The notes beneath the pieces were generated by a model. It made no database searches and had not been told where the DNA came from. It saw nothing but the letters and a program-made list of their open reading frames with translations. This document shows positions 19,936 to 30,176 of a stretch of DNA of 64,000 nt, in pieces. A program made the translations under genes and the position numbers. Source of the stretch: Zingiber officinale (Eukaryota; Streptophyta; Magnoliopsida; Zingiberales; Zingiberaceae); contig NC_055996.1 of NCBI RefSeq assembly GCF_018446385.1, positions 48,716,365 to 48,780,364 on the forward strand, written 5' to 3'. Positions within the stretch are counted from its first letter, which is position 1, and each line of letters opens with the position of its first letter.

Positions 19936-21946
19936 TTAAAAAAGGTGTCCGGGATGTCGTCGATCATGGCCGCCAGGAGGAGGAATGCTCAGGTCAGCAG
20001 GAAGATGCCCCCCCTTCTTGAAGTACGCCGTGGTGACCTTGACCGCCTCGAGGAAGGTTGAGGAGACGTTGCCACCAAACTTTTCACCAAATCGCTTTGA
20101 GTGGATGTATTCTTGGCGCGCTACAGCTAGGCGACTCGGCTCTCCCTCATATTTTTTGAGCAACGCCCGGGAAGCAGTTAAGGAATCTTGGAGGGCCTTC
20201 AAGTTTGCTTCAGCCTTTGTGCATTCAGCCGAACGGACCTCCCGTTCGGCGTTCACCTGGGCCTCCAGATCCTTAGTTCGCTGATTTAGCGCATGGACAT
20301 CTACTTTCATTCTGAGTCTTCGAGTCGGGCCACCTCTGCAGCTAGATCGGCAGCCTTCTTCTGTTCGGCCTCAAGAGCTTGTTTCTCCCGCTCGGCCGTG
20401 GGACCGTCCGACACTTGGAGTTTTTCCAGAAGGCCCTCCAACTCGGCTAGCCGATGGCTAGTGGCAATTTGCTCAGCCCAGCGCTGTAAGGGAAATAATA
20501 ATGTCAGGAATCAAACAATAGCATGACACGGGAATGAAGAGGGGTTTACCTGAGTGGCCTGCTGCATATTGTTATCGCCGAGCTGCTTGGGCGTCATAAG
20601 GGCCACCTGAATCTGGGCGTCCTCGAAGAGTTTGGCGAGCGGACCAGTCAGGAATCGGAGGGTAGTCTTGATGGTAGGGTGGCCGGACGGCGCTTCTTCA
20701 GTCGCGGCCGCCTGATGCGAGGACTCCCCTATGGTGGAAGTTTCGCCCAACCGACGTAAGCGGCGGCGAGGTCGGGGAGGAGAGCCAGAAGACTGTGCGG
20801 CAGGCGAAGCCATAGGGGTCCCGATCCGGGATGGCGTGCGGTCGGGCGAAGTTACGCCGATCGGCGCCTGTGGTTCCCCTTCTTGGGCTGACGGAAGGCG
20901 GGGGTCTCTTCGACGTTTCCGCCGAACCTCCAAAGGTGGATCTCCAACCTGGGGAACGCCCAGCTCGGCGGGAGCCGAGGAAACAGGATCAATTTCCGCC
21001 TCAACCTCCGCTGAAGCGGATGAGGCAGCTTCTGTTTCAGGAGCGGACTGTGCCCCTCCCTCTCCTGCATCTGCCGGGCGGCTAGGGATTAAACCCCGCT
21101 CGGCGAGCTCCTTTTTGGTGGCCGCTTCAATTTCTACAGACTTTAATTTCAAGTGAGCGGTAGCCTTGGATCGCCACATGACATCAGCTGCAGTGAAAGA
21201 AATTAAAATCAGTTAGACAAAAAAGACTAAGAGAGTAAAGAGTCCTTACTCATGCGGAAGGGGAGATTCGCCCGAACGGGAGATAATCCGAAAATATATA
21301 GCACCCCCTTCAGGAGCAACTGGTCGATCTTGTATCGCTGGCCGGACAACCAGTTCGCCGCATGAAGATAGGCTGGATTACTTCTGAACTTGCCGAGCTC
21401 CGGCTGGGTCGGCACGGCGGTCTGCCATTGGGTGCGGAAGGCTGGCCGATCGGGAAGTCGGATGAAGAAGAAAAACTCCTTCCAGTGTTTGTTGGAGGTC
21501 GGCATGTTATCAAAAAATTTAAAGCCTATTCTACTTTGGAAGATAAAAGTGCCCGGTTCGGATTGTTTGGGGTAGAAGAAGAAATGGAATATCTTAGGGT
21601 CAAGAGGAATACTGTGCAACTTAAAGAGGACGACCATCCCGCTCAGCAACCTAAAGGAATTCGGCACAAGCTGGCCGAGCGGGATGCGGAAGTAATTACA
21701 AACCTCCAGAATAAATGGATGGGTAGGAAATCTAAGGCCGCCCTGGAATTGGTCTAAAAAGAAACAAATGGAGCCGATCGGCGGGTCATTTGGACGGTCG
21801 GTCGGGCCGGCTATAATTATTTCGTGGTCATCAGGAAGCCCGTATGTCCGAACAAGGCGCTGGGCATGCTCCTCATCGAATCGGCTCTCCATGGTCAGGT
21901 ACCAGGGGCCCAAAATGTTAACAGCGGGTTCGGAGGAACTCGCCAT
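19936..21946 (-). pseudogene. Spliced antisense gene of the Tat element (PF04195-like domain plus coiled coil), one frameshift
   Basis: Three exons on the minus strand: 21946-21250, 21187-20550 and 20483-19936. Intron 1 (21249-21188, 62 nt) is GTAAGG...CTAAC...CACTGCAG and intron 2 (20549-20484, 66 nt) is GTAAAC...CTGAC...CTTACAG. Both are U-rich and keep frame (phases 1 and 0). Exon 1 encodes a domain like 'putative gypsy type transposon' PF04195 (FPTHPFILEVCNYFRIPLGQLVPNSFRLLSGMVVL). Exon 2 is rich in Pro, Ser, Ala and Glu; exon 3 is a long charged coiled coil. In exon 3 the frame stops at 20309 and continues in the next frame from 20310, a one-base loss. About 625 codons in all. The function is unknown; such antisense ORFs are known in Tat-type elements. 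The ATG context is gagATGG. Confidence 0.8.
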
Positions 21947-22164
21947 CTCAGAAAGAAATCAAAGGAAGGGAAACGAAAGGAGCGAAATGAGCAGGGAAGA
22001 CCTATTAAGTGAAGGCAGAAGACTCACTGGGAAGGAAACGGGGGGAAAAATCACCGAGGAGGTGATCGCCGCTTAAGAACAGACACTGGGTCGCCGAAGG
22101 CCGCAGCAACAGGACGAAGCAGGAGGCAGCGCGCAAGCAAGCATGCGGCGAAGGAAGGAGGCGG

Positions 22165-22182
22165 GGGCCTTATACTGCCGAG
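22165..22182 (-). promoter_or_regulatory. Possible core promoter of the antisense gene
   Basis: On the minus strand cggcagtataaggccccc gives a TATA-like box about 225 bases before the antisense ATG at 21946. Between them the strand is pyrimidine-rich, as in many plant leaders. This is a motif call only. Confidence 0.4.
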
Positions 22183-22568
22183 GCTGGGTAGCCTCCGCCG
22201 TCGGATGCAGGTCACGAAGGACGAGGCCGTCATCCGACCGTCTATTTCAAAGCAATCGCGTCCCATCGTATTAAGCATCGACGCCACGCGAGAAGAGCCA
22301 CGTGGCGTCTTGCCACTAGGCACAATTAATGCGCGTCATACCGCGCATGCTACGACTTAATGGAAGGGATTTGCGCGATTTTCGAGAAGATTTAGACAAG
22401 CCAACATCCACTTTGAGCGAGGCATCCGAAACGAAGAGCCGAGCGGCTAAATCCGGCATAAGGGCCGAACGGCTAAAGAAAGAATATAAGCTACGGAAAG
22501 GAGGCGACAGCCCGCTCGAATACATATAGTCCAGTCAGTCGGACTCGCTGCCTCCTTCGACTAGACTT

Positions 22569-22582
22569 GAAGGGAAGGCAAG
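22569..22582 (+). other. Polypurine tract of the young Tat element
   Basis: gaagggaaggcaag, purine-rich with one c, directly abuts TGATCC of the 3' LTR. This is where plus-strand DNA synthesis would start. Confidence 0.65.
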
Positions 22583-23282
22583 TGATCCGGCAGTAAGAAG
22601 GGTCTCAGCCTGAGAACCGATGAAAGGCTGTGCGGTGGATGGCCGAGCCGAGCGGATGGGTAGGTCCGAACGGAGCTATAGATAAACCCATCCATGGGCT
22701 CATGTTTCCGACGCCCAGGCAGGAAGACCGAAGGGCCGAGCGGGAGTCCGATCGGCAGGGGCCAAGGGCCGAGGGGGTTGTCCGTTCGGCCAAAATAGGG
22801 GCGAGGGTATAAAGGGGGTCGAGCGGCCTATGCGCTCGACTCAGGATATGAGATGTCAGCCGAAGCATGTCTAATGATTAGGCCGTACACAAGATCGCAC
22901 GATCTTGCCGTCACATCATGGAGAGGCTGATACAGTAGCAGTATGGTCTCATGGACGTCTCCTTGACAGATCCATATTTAGACATGGCCCTTTTGACAGA
23001 CCCATACCTGGGCATGGTCAAAGGCAGGTGGTTGCTTTGATTGGCACGCCCAGGCTTCTTTGAGAAATCTATATAAGGCTTCCATTTCTCCACTGGAGGT
23101 ATGAAAAATCTTCATCTTGGAGCCACCTTTTTGTTATTCCTCGCCTGACTTGAGCGTCGGAGGGCCGTCGCCGGGACACTCCTCCCGGCTCGGTTTCGTT
23201 GCAGGTTCACCGGAGCATTCAAGGATCTAGCAGGAAGCGCCACGTGCCCAGCGTCCACTGATTCCCGGTTCGGACAGGATCA
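22583..23282 (+). repeat. 3' LTR of the young Tat element (700 bp)
   Basis: This is the full-length copy, TGATCC...GGATCA, with perfect 6-bp inverted ends. It differs from the 5' LTR at six bases (around 22754, 22963, 23120, 23180, 23221 and 23244) and has the 32 bases the other copy lost. Confidence 0.95.
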
Positions 23283-23299
23283 CATAATATCCTAGATCG

Positions 23300-24535
23300 T
23301 AGCATTTCCCCAATTATCTACCTCTTGAGTTTCCAACAACTTCTTTCCCCTGTCGCTCGATGGGTCACTCGTGCTTTCCTTCCCTTGAGGCAGATTGTTC
23401 GATTGGGTTGAAACGTTGGGATTGGTGGCCTGGTACTTCAGGCGTTGAGGTGCAATTTCGAGTGAGGGGAGGCCTAGCTCGACAGCTTGACGAGAATCCC
23501 AAGTGAACTAGAGGCATTTCCCTGTGTCATGAATGTGAAACCGATGGTAAGTATAATACCGAACTTCCCACAATGAAGGTTGGTTGATAGGGGCCCGAAG
23601 GGCCTCTACCCGCTACGCTGAACTAGAGGGAAATTTGGCCAGGGGTCCTTAGAGTGGATAGAAGGCGATGGCGTCCTCCTTTCTACTCAATCGATTGGGG
23701 CAAGGGTCCTTACTTCTTTCTTCCTAGTGATCTGAGCTTCTTTCATATTAATATATTTAACTGATTTCCCCAACAAATCATCGAAGTCCTTCATGGGTTT
23801 TCGAATGAGGGCTCAGAAGAAATTCCCCTCCAACAGGTCCTGAGAAAAGGCGCTTATTAATATCTCAGAGGTGGCGGATGGGATGTCGAGCGCCACTTGG
23901 TTGAAACACTTAATGTACACCCACAAACACTCTATGGCTCCTTGTTTGAGGGCAAATAGACTATGATTAGTCTTCTAGTACCTTCTACTACTAGCGAAAT
24001 AGTGCAAGAATACATTTTTGAATCCTTTGAAGCAAGTGATAGTCTCGACCAACAGTCTATTGAACCATATCTACGTTGAGCCTGATAGAGTAGTCAAGAA
24101 TACTCGGCATTTGATTGTGTCTCTATACTAGTGGAGAAGGGCAACATTTTGGAATTTACAGAGGTGATCCTCCGAGTCCTTGTTACCCTCATATTCTCTA
24201 ATGGATAAGGGCTTGTAACTCCTGGGCAATTTCTCGTCCAGCACATCTTGGGAGAAAGGCACGCTGAGTTGCTCAGGCTCTCTCAACAAGCCAAAGCCTT
24301 TCCTCTCTTCAATTCTCTTGGGGGTGAGTTCTTAACCAAGGAGGCTTGAGACCACTCCTTGGTGCAATCCTCTCCAAGTGTTGGATAAAATGCTCAGGAG
24401 AAGTCACATGGCCGCTTCCTCTTGGACTTTCCATCCGAGGTGGAGGGTTTATCCTTTGAGGTTGCAAGTGCGCGACGTGAAAGAGAATCCGCAATCTATT
24501 TTCTAAGATCGCTCGCACCTTGGCCTATTTGAACA
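23300..24535 (-). pseudogene. Degenerate gag of the old Tat element
   Basis: Read on the minus strand, frames between 24520 and 23700 give lines parallel to the young gag: SVPFSQDVLDEKLPRSYKPL, IKCRVFLTTLSGST, FKNVFLHYFASSRRY and FNQVALDIPSATSEI. A decayed zinc knuckle (YTYHRFHIHDTGKC) follows near 23510-23550. Stops and frameshifts are frequent. The N-terminal part is missing at the junction with the Athila fragment near 24535. The protein is clearly Tat-like but not the same family as 13366-14979. Confidence 0.75.
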
Positions 24536-24539
24536 ATTC

Positions 24540-25060
24540 ATATTCCTCGGCCTCATCTAGACTTTTGTTCATTAATGCTCCTCTAGCTGCAGAGTCTAAG
24601 AACACTTTTGTATGGTAGTTGATGTCGTTATAAAATGTATGTAGCACTAGCCATTTTTCAAGTCCATGATATGAGTATTGTCTAAGCATATTATTAAATA
24701 TATCTCATGCTTCAAATAATGATTCAGAATCTGACTGTCTGAAGCTTTCTATCATATTTCTCATATGAGCAGTTTTGCTAGGAGAATAGAATTTGTCCAG
24801 AAATTATTGCTCACATTGCTCCCAAGTGGATATGTTGTTGGCTGGCAAAGAATTTAGACCCTGTTTGGTTCTATCTCTCAAACAAAACACAAACAATAAA
24901 AGTCTTACTACCTCTACCAGAACACCATTCATTTTCATTGTGCTGCAGATTTTATAAAAGACTTCAAGATGTTGGTTCAGATCCTCATATGGTCTACCCT
25001 CAAATTGGTTCTGTTGTACCATGGTGATTATTGCAGACTTTATTTCAAAATTATTGGCTT
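24540..25060 (-). pseudogene. Athila-type gag fragment
   Basis: On the minus strand from 25022: EDLNQHLEVFYKICSTMKMNGV, LRLL-F-F-LRDR-K, LNSLPANNISTWEQCEQ, then FLDKFYSPSKTAHMRNMI and ESLFEA. This is the order in Athila gag capsids (FPFSLRDKAK, W-LPP-SI-TW, FFPPSKTA-LRN). The most complete stretch is 72 codons before a stop. It is truncated by the junction near 24535. Confidence 0.75.
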
Positions 25061-25501
25061 CAATAGGTGGTCTGGTGATGCTAGACTGAATCCCTCATGC
25101 GTATAGTGCAGTGTAGTCCTTCAATGGTTTGTTTGCCATAACTGAATGTTCTTGTTCTTCTTAATATCTTTGCAAGATTCTTCTTCTATGAAAAGTTCTA
25201 TCAATCTCAAGATTAAGGGGTAATAAATCTCCTATAAAGTTAGATCTACGCATACAAGAACAAGATTGCAAAAAAAATTTATTTTTTTATCACATATTTG
25301 AATTACAAAGACTAAACTAAAGTGTTGAAAATATAAAATGTAGAATTTAAATTTCAAAAAGGAAGATTGCAGAAAAAGAAATAAGGAGTACAAGATAAAA
25401 TTGCATAAATAGAATTTTTAAGACTAGTTGCAAGTATGAAATAGAAAAGAAAGAAAAGTTTTGTCTAACTCAAATGATTATCTCTAATGTTATAAGTGCA
25501 G

Positions 25502-25519
25502 TCCCCGACAATGACGCCA
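25502..25519 (-). other. Primer binding site of the Athila-like element
   Basis: On the minus strand TGGCGTCATTGTCGGGGA, a form of the tRNA-Asp-type PBS usual in Athila elements (TGGCGCC...), a few bases after the LTR end ...TGTAACA. Confidence 0.7.
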
Positions 25520-25525
25520 AAAACT

Positions 25526-27741
25526 TGTTACACAACCGCAAGTGCATGATTTTGTCGTCAGGAATAAAAGATATCGAACCCACATGGACTAGTTATAAGC
25601 ACTAGAGATGTCTCATGAAAAATTAGCTAAACAATCGACTAAGATAGAAAATGTGTTAAGTAAAGAAATAATGGAAAGAAATAGAAAAGTAAATGAGAAA
25701 CTTGTTTTTTGCGAGTGTTCTAGGAATTCAGTTTCATTGTGATATTCATCAATGCAACATGGTTCACCAATTCATATCCTCAATTAATATGTATTTGTAG
25801 GAAGTGACAGGTTCCCTCCTATAGAAGACAACCAACAAGGGACCTACATCAACATCACTATCAACTAAATAGATATGATTCCTATGAAGTTTGTTAACGG
25901 AATATGTCTGTCACTAGCGTCCTTCAGTCATACAATACAGAAATGCATACTCTACCTAATGTACATAATGATGAAGGTGACAATTGCATTCAACCATCCC
26001 ACCTCCTTATAGAGACTTGCTTTACATTTCAAGATGACACCCTAAACGTCCATTAGCGGGACTTCCTATCACTAGCGTCCTTCGGTCATACAATAATATA
26101 GGGCATCCCTCTATGAGATCCACAAGTATCGTAAACATTCAATCGAACATGGTAGTTAAGTCCAAACACATAGATATCTTCACAATTGCATGATATTGTC
26201 CACTTTGGGTCTAAGCCCTCATGATTTTGCTCTTGGACTCTACCCAAAAGGCCTCATGCAAATGGAGATATCTTTTCTCTTATAAACCCATGATCTTTCC
26301 CACCATGTGTTTTCAATGTGAGACTATGTTTGCAACCTTGCAACCCCAACAATCCCCCCTTCAAACAAAGGACCACAGACTTCCCACGTCCGATCCTCGA
26401 CCCACCAGATCTTTCTGCTTCTCGGTCCACCCGACCTATTAGAACTTCCTTGTCTAGCCGCAACTAGGACTTCCTGCCCCTCGGTCCACCCGACCTACTA
26501 GGACTTACTTGCCTAGCAGCAACTAGGACTTCCTGCCTGATGTCTAGTCCTCTTGATCTGAACATACGAGCCCCCACTTTCTTTGTTTGAAGTCAATATT
26601 GTACTCACATGGCTCAATTAGATCATAGCTCTTGTGCACAGTTGGCAGTTAAACCTTCTGGCAGTCCGGGCTCTGATACCAATTGTAGGATCGAAAAGAA
26701 TTTAGATATCTCCACAATTATATGATATTGTCCACTTTGGGCCTAAGTCCTCATGGTTTTGTTCTTGGGTTATACCCAAAAGGCCTCATGCCAATAGAGA
26801 TATCTTTTCTCTTATAAACTCATGATCTTTCCCATATGTTTTTAATATGGGACTATGTTTGTAATCTTACAACCCCAACATCTACTCCATAGCACAAAGA
26901 TAAAGAACCGAAGACATAAAGATTACAAGCATTTTAATCTAAATCAAGAGAAAAGAAGAGAAATGCTTATTCAAATGGCGATGAGTGATCTTTAAAACCA
27001 ATCCTTAGCTTCTAAAGTCGATGTGGAGATGGAGATTACCTCGGATCATCGAATCAAGGTCAGAGAAGACAAAGATCGGCACCAAGATGGATCTCCCTAA
27101 GGGGAGAGCTTTCCTCCCCTTAAAAAGAGGAAGAAACCCCCTTTTATAGAGCAGGGCACGGGCACCACACGGCCCGTGCCATGGTCGCGTGGATCCACAT
27201 GACCTCCCCCTTCTGGCTCTCGGCTGAGATGACACGACTGTGTGGATTCACACCACCATGTTCTAGATTAGTTCTGGATGAGCCACACGGACATGTGACT
27301 CACACGACCTAGCTGCTCTTACTTTCTAGAGATGTTGAACAGCCGTGTGGATTCACACGGCCAACCTCTGCTTGCTCTCTGGATGTACTTGTGGGTCACA
27401 CGGTCGTGCCTTGCTCCTTCTATAGCGAGGCCACATGGTCGTGTGGCTTCACATGGCCTAGCAGTTCTTACTTTCTGCTTCTTTGACATGGCATGTGTTG
27501 GTCACACGGCCTAGTACAGTTTGCCTTTGGTTGCTGCTCGGATTGACTACAAACGTCGTTTTCTCTCCGAATTTGACTCCTGTCAACAGAAAATACAGAA
27601 AGAACAGATCACCGAACAAAGAAGAGTAATTATGCTGAAAGTAAGACAAAGGGTATAAAAATGCATAGACAAAGCATGTGTAAAGTATGTGCATGTGTGT
27701 CAAAACATGCATAAAAGTGTATATAATCTACGCACATCACA
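25526..27741 (-). repeat. Athila-like LTR carrying a TRIM insertion
   Basis: It runs from TGTGATGTGCGTAG (high end) to TTGTGTAACA (low end) on the minus strand, about 1.5 kb without the inserted TRIM (26150-26880). The part 27160-27520 is a series of short words cacacggcc, cgtgtgg and cgtgtggattcacacgg, which are partly palindromic. The part next to the PBS (gttcgatatcttttattcc...atcatgcacttgcgg) has the usual look of Athila U5. Confidence 0.65.
26150..26880 (-). mobile_element. TRIM element, copy 1
   Basis: Direct repeats 26150-26351 and 26684-26880 (about 200 bp each) flank a 332-bp interior without coding domains. On the minus strand the right repeat ends ...GATCCTACA and is followed by ATTGGTATCAGAGCCC, the initiator tRNA-Met PBS. 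The interior ends in a purine tract (gaaggggggatt) before the TGTTGGGGTTG start of the left repeat. The interior has a 60- to 70-bp internal duplication (ctcggtccacccgacct...taggactt). The left repeat's outer end is degenerate and no clear TSD was found. A second copy is at 36054-36639. Confidence 0.8.
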
Positions 27742-29099
27742 AAGCAAGGGGAGAGGATTGCTAGTAGTACCTATGACCCTACAAACACCACTGACCAAGC
27801 ATCCAGGACCGTTAGAGTGAGAATCAAGGAAAAGGTCTCTGGCATAGGCCCTATGATGCTCAAGTCAAAAGCGGCACGAAAGCAAAAAGTGCAGACCAAA
27901 AATTAAACAATAGATGTGAATGTATGAGCACGTGTGCATACTTGTCCAATGGAGATGACCTCCTTTTTTATACTATCTTTCGTAACCTCCGTAATTATCA
28001 AGCGTCAAAGAATGTCGAGTGTTAAGGAATGTTAGATGACAGAAGATGCACGATAAAGTCCCATTGGGTGGAGGAAGGTTCTGTGACTCCCATGTGGTAA
28101 AGTATCAGAATATTCTCTAACAACTAGTTGTTACTCTGACAAACTATTGTGATTCCCTTACAATGTTGTCCCTTGGTAAGGAGTCGACCGGGGATAGTAC
28201 GACCAACCAATAAATGATCGACCAATAAACCGATTGGGAGTAAATTGGTACGGTGCCCAAGAAAAGTGAGGGGGCTAAGCTCTGGGGGTCCGACTAGCTA
28301 AGAATCCGACCCGGTATAAGCTAGGGTGATGCCCATGGGAAGTGAAAGAACTGAGCCCTGGGATTCGAATAGGCTAAGAAGTCGACCGAGAATATGCTGG
28401 AGCGGTGCCCAAGAGAAGTGAGGGGACTAAGCCTTGGGGTCCAATAGGCTAAGAACCCGATCGAGCATAAGCTAGGGTGGTGCTCATGGGAAGTAAAGGA
28501 ACTGAGCCCTGGGGTTCGAATAGGCTAAGAAGTCGACCGAGAATATGATGGGGTGGTGCCCAAGAGAAGTGAAGGGACTAAGCCTTGGGGTCCAATAGGC
28601 TAAGAACTTGATCGAGCATAAGCTAGGGTGGTGCTCATGGGAAGTCAGGGGACTGAATTCTGGGGTCCGACTAGATAAGAAGTCGTCCAGGAATAAGATG
28701 GGGTGATGCTTAGGGGAAGTGAGAGGACTAAGACTTGGGATCCAACCGACTAAGAAGTCAACTGAGAATAAGTTAGGGCGGTGCTCAGGAGAAGTGAGGG
28801 GACTGAACCCTAGGGATCTGACCGGCTAAGAAGCCGACTGGGAATAAGCTAGAGAGATGTCTAGAAGAAGTAAGGGGACTGAGCCCTGGGGTCCGACCGA
28901 TTAAGAAGTCAATCGGGAATAAGCTGGGTGGTGCCTAAGAGAATTGAACTGTGTAAAAACCTGTCGAGAGTAGAGAATTGAACTGTCTGAACCTGTAGTT
29001 CAGGACTTTGACTGTCATCTCCTCCTGACTTTTAACTGTCACGTTATCTTAACTATCGTCTTCATCCTATCACTGGGTCATCGACTATTTCCCATATCA
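27742..29099 (-). repeat. 5' LTR of the old Tat element (copy B)
   Basis: It is homologous to 3747-5677 without the inserted segment 4206-5173. Its low end lacks about 90 bases at the Athila junction. Its high end, tttcccatatca, is followed by attaa, the counterpart of atcaa before copy A. Confidence 0.65.
28195..28945. repeat. 75-bp minisatellite, about ten units
   Basis: Marks of the form ggtgcccaagag / ggtgctcatggg fall at about 28252, 28328, 28404, 28480, 28555, 28631, 28707, 28782, 28857 and 28931, a strict 75-76-bp period. Units alternate between 'cccaagagaagtgag' and 'ctcatgggaagt' types in the middle, which points to amplification of a two-unit block. Copy A has only about five units. 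Confidence 0.85.
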
Positions 29100-29104
29100 A
29101 TTAA

Positions 29105-30170
29105 CGAGATCTAGTAGTTGTGAACATAGAGCTTAAAAAGAGTTCAATGATTTTGTAGCTCGATCATGGAGCTTAATGGATTAAGCTTCTCTTGAGTTTT
29201 AGGCTTCAATCAAAATATTTCTTGAACCACTCAAGGTTGGGGGGTTTGGATATATTATTGAGGAGAAGATAAGAACCCGAAGACTTATAAAACATACATG
29301 TGGTTATAAATTATGTAATCTCTGGCTTCGTAAGCATGTATTCTAACGATGTTGTGATTATTTAGGGAATAGATAAGTTAAAGCTTGGTTGCTATAAAGT
29401 TCTCAAATTTGGGATATTAATTCTCAAGTCGTGTATATCGATTATCGTAGGTCCCGAACCTTGAGCATTATTGGGAAAATGATGTTCTTTTGTGCTAGTA
29501 GTTTGGTTTTTATGCATTAAAAATAATATAATTTTAGTTTGGTATTTCTTAAGGTTTTAATATATGCATCGAGTGTGCGGAAACTTAGATAGTAGACATG
29601 CATCCAGTAAAGTTTAACCTGAGTATCAGATCAAGTTACGATCAGATCAAGTTACGATTAGGGAGTTGAAGGATCAATGGCATGGAACATTGATTTATAT
29701 CACGTCTACTAGATAAATCTGAAATATAACTTATTCACACGGTCAGTCTTTAAAATATTTTATTTTTAATAAAATATTTATAAAAATTTTATAAATAGAG
29801 AACATAATCAAAAGATAATGTACTTCGGATTGTTCATCGTATATTCACCGTATATACTTTATCATTATTTTTGATGATCAATAAAAAAAATTTTATAGCA
29901 TCAAATTTATTATTCTAAAAATATCAATGAGAATAAGACTCATTGAAATTATTAATTTTTTAAATATTTTATCATTATATTATTTGGGAGAAAAATCAAT
30001 TTATTTTAACGATCCTATCATTATCTCTCTCGTGATGGAGGCAGTCACGGAGTCACCTGATCTGATCTGGCGGAGCATATGACACTCACAAGTCAACTCA
30101 CTCTACTTCATCCAAATAAGAAACTATTTCTTGCGAAACACTTTAACTACAGTGCCTCTCAGGAACACTT
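29105..30170. other. AT-rich intergenic DNA, no gene seen
   Basis: No domain, terminal repeat or long frame was seen. A short direct repeat (gatcaagttacgat) occurs twice at 29631-29656. Confidence 0.5.
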
Positions 30171-30176
30171 TATCCG

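Larger units (their letters stand above)
12653..23282 (+). mobile_element. Young Tat-lineage Ty3/gypsy element with perfect TSD cataa
   Basis: LTRs 12653-13320 and 22583-23282 begin TGATCC and end GGATCA (first copy TGATCA after a deletion). Perfect duplications cataa lie at 12648-12652 and 23283-23287. In order it has: LTR, PBS, gag running into the protease, a broken pol (RT, RNase H, a second RNase H, integrase), about 400 bases of spacer, a 58-bp tandem array, 390 bases of spacer, a spliced antisense gene, a polypurine tract, LTR. The second RNase H after the usual one and the 3' repeats mark the Tat lineage. The LTRs differ by six substitutions and one 32-bp deletion in 668 aligned bases, so the insertion is recent. 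Confidence 0.95.
24530..27741 (-). mobile_element. Truncated Athila-like Ty3/gypsy element, minus orientation
   Basis: In element order: 5' LTR (27741-25526), PBS (25519-25502), a leader of some 450 bases and the start of gag (25060-24540), ending abruptly at the old Tat gag. All of pol and the 3' LTR are missing, so one deletion removed both its 3' half and the 5' part of the Tat gag. The LTR's outer end (TGTGATGTGCG on the minus strand) abuts the old Tat LTR at 27742. Confidence 0.7.
3657..29099 (-). mobile_element. Old Tat-lineage Ty3/gypsy element, minus orientation, heavily invaded
   Basis: Two direct repeats (3657-5677 and 27742-29099) match at roughly 80% by eye over their shared length. 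They are bounded by TGATCC on the low side and by catatCA (A copy catatta) on the high side. Outside them lie atcaa (3652-3656) and attaa (29100-29104), a TSD with one transition. A degenerate Tat gag on the same minus strand lies at 23300-24535. In element order the remains are: LTR (27742-29099, low end cut by Athila), gag, 12431-12652 (unassigned, no domain recognised), tandem repeats (12430-6930), an oppositely oriented coiled-coil ORF (6129-6696) and the 3' LTR. Most of pol is gone. Later insertions inside are 4206-5173, 8113-11846, 12653-23282 and about 24530-27741. The reconstruction is inference from these ends. Confidence 0.65.

Noticed and set aside
20731..21156. 141-codon plus-strand frame
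   Set aside because: It is the shadow of exon 2 of the antisense gene, whose splice phases and coiled-coil continuation support the minus strand.
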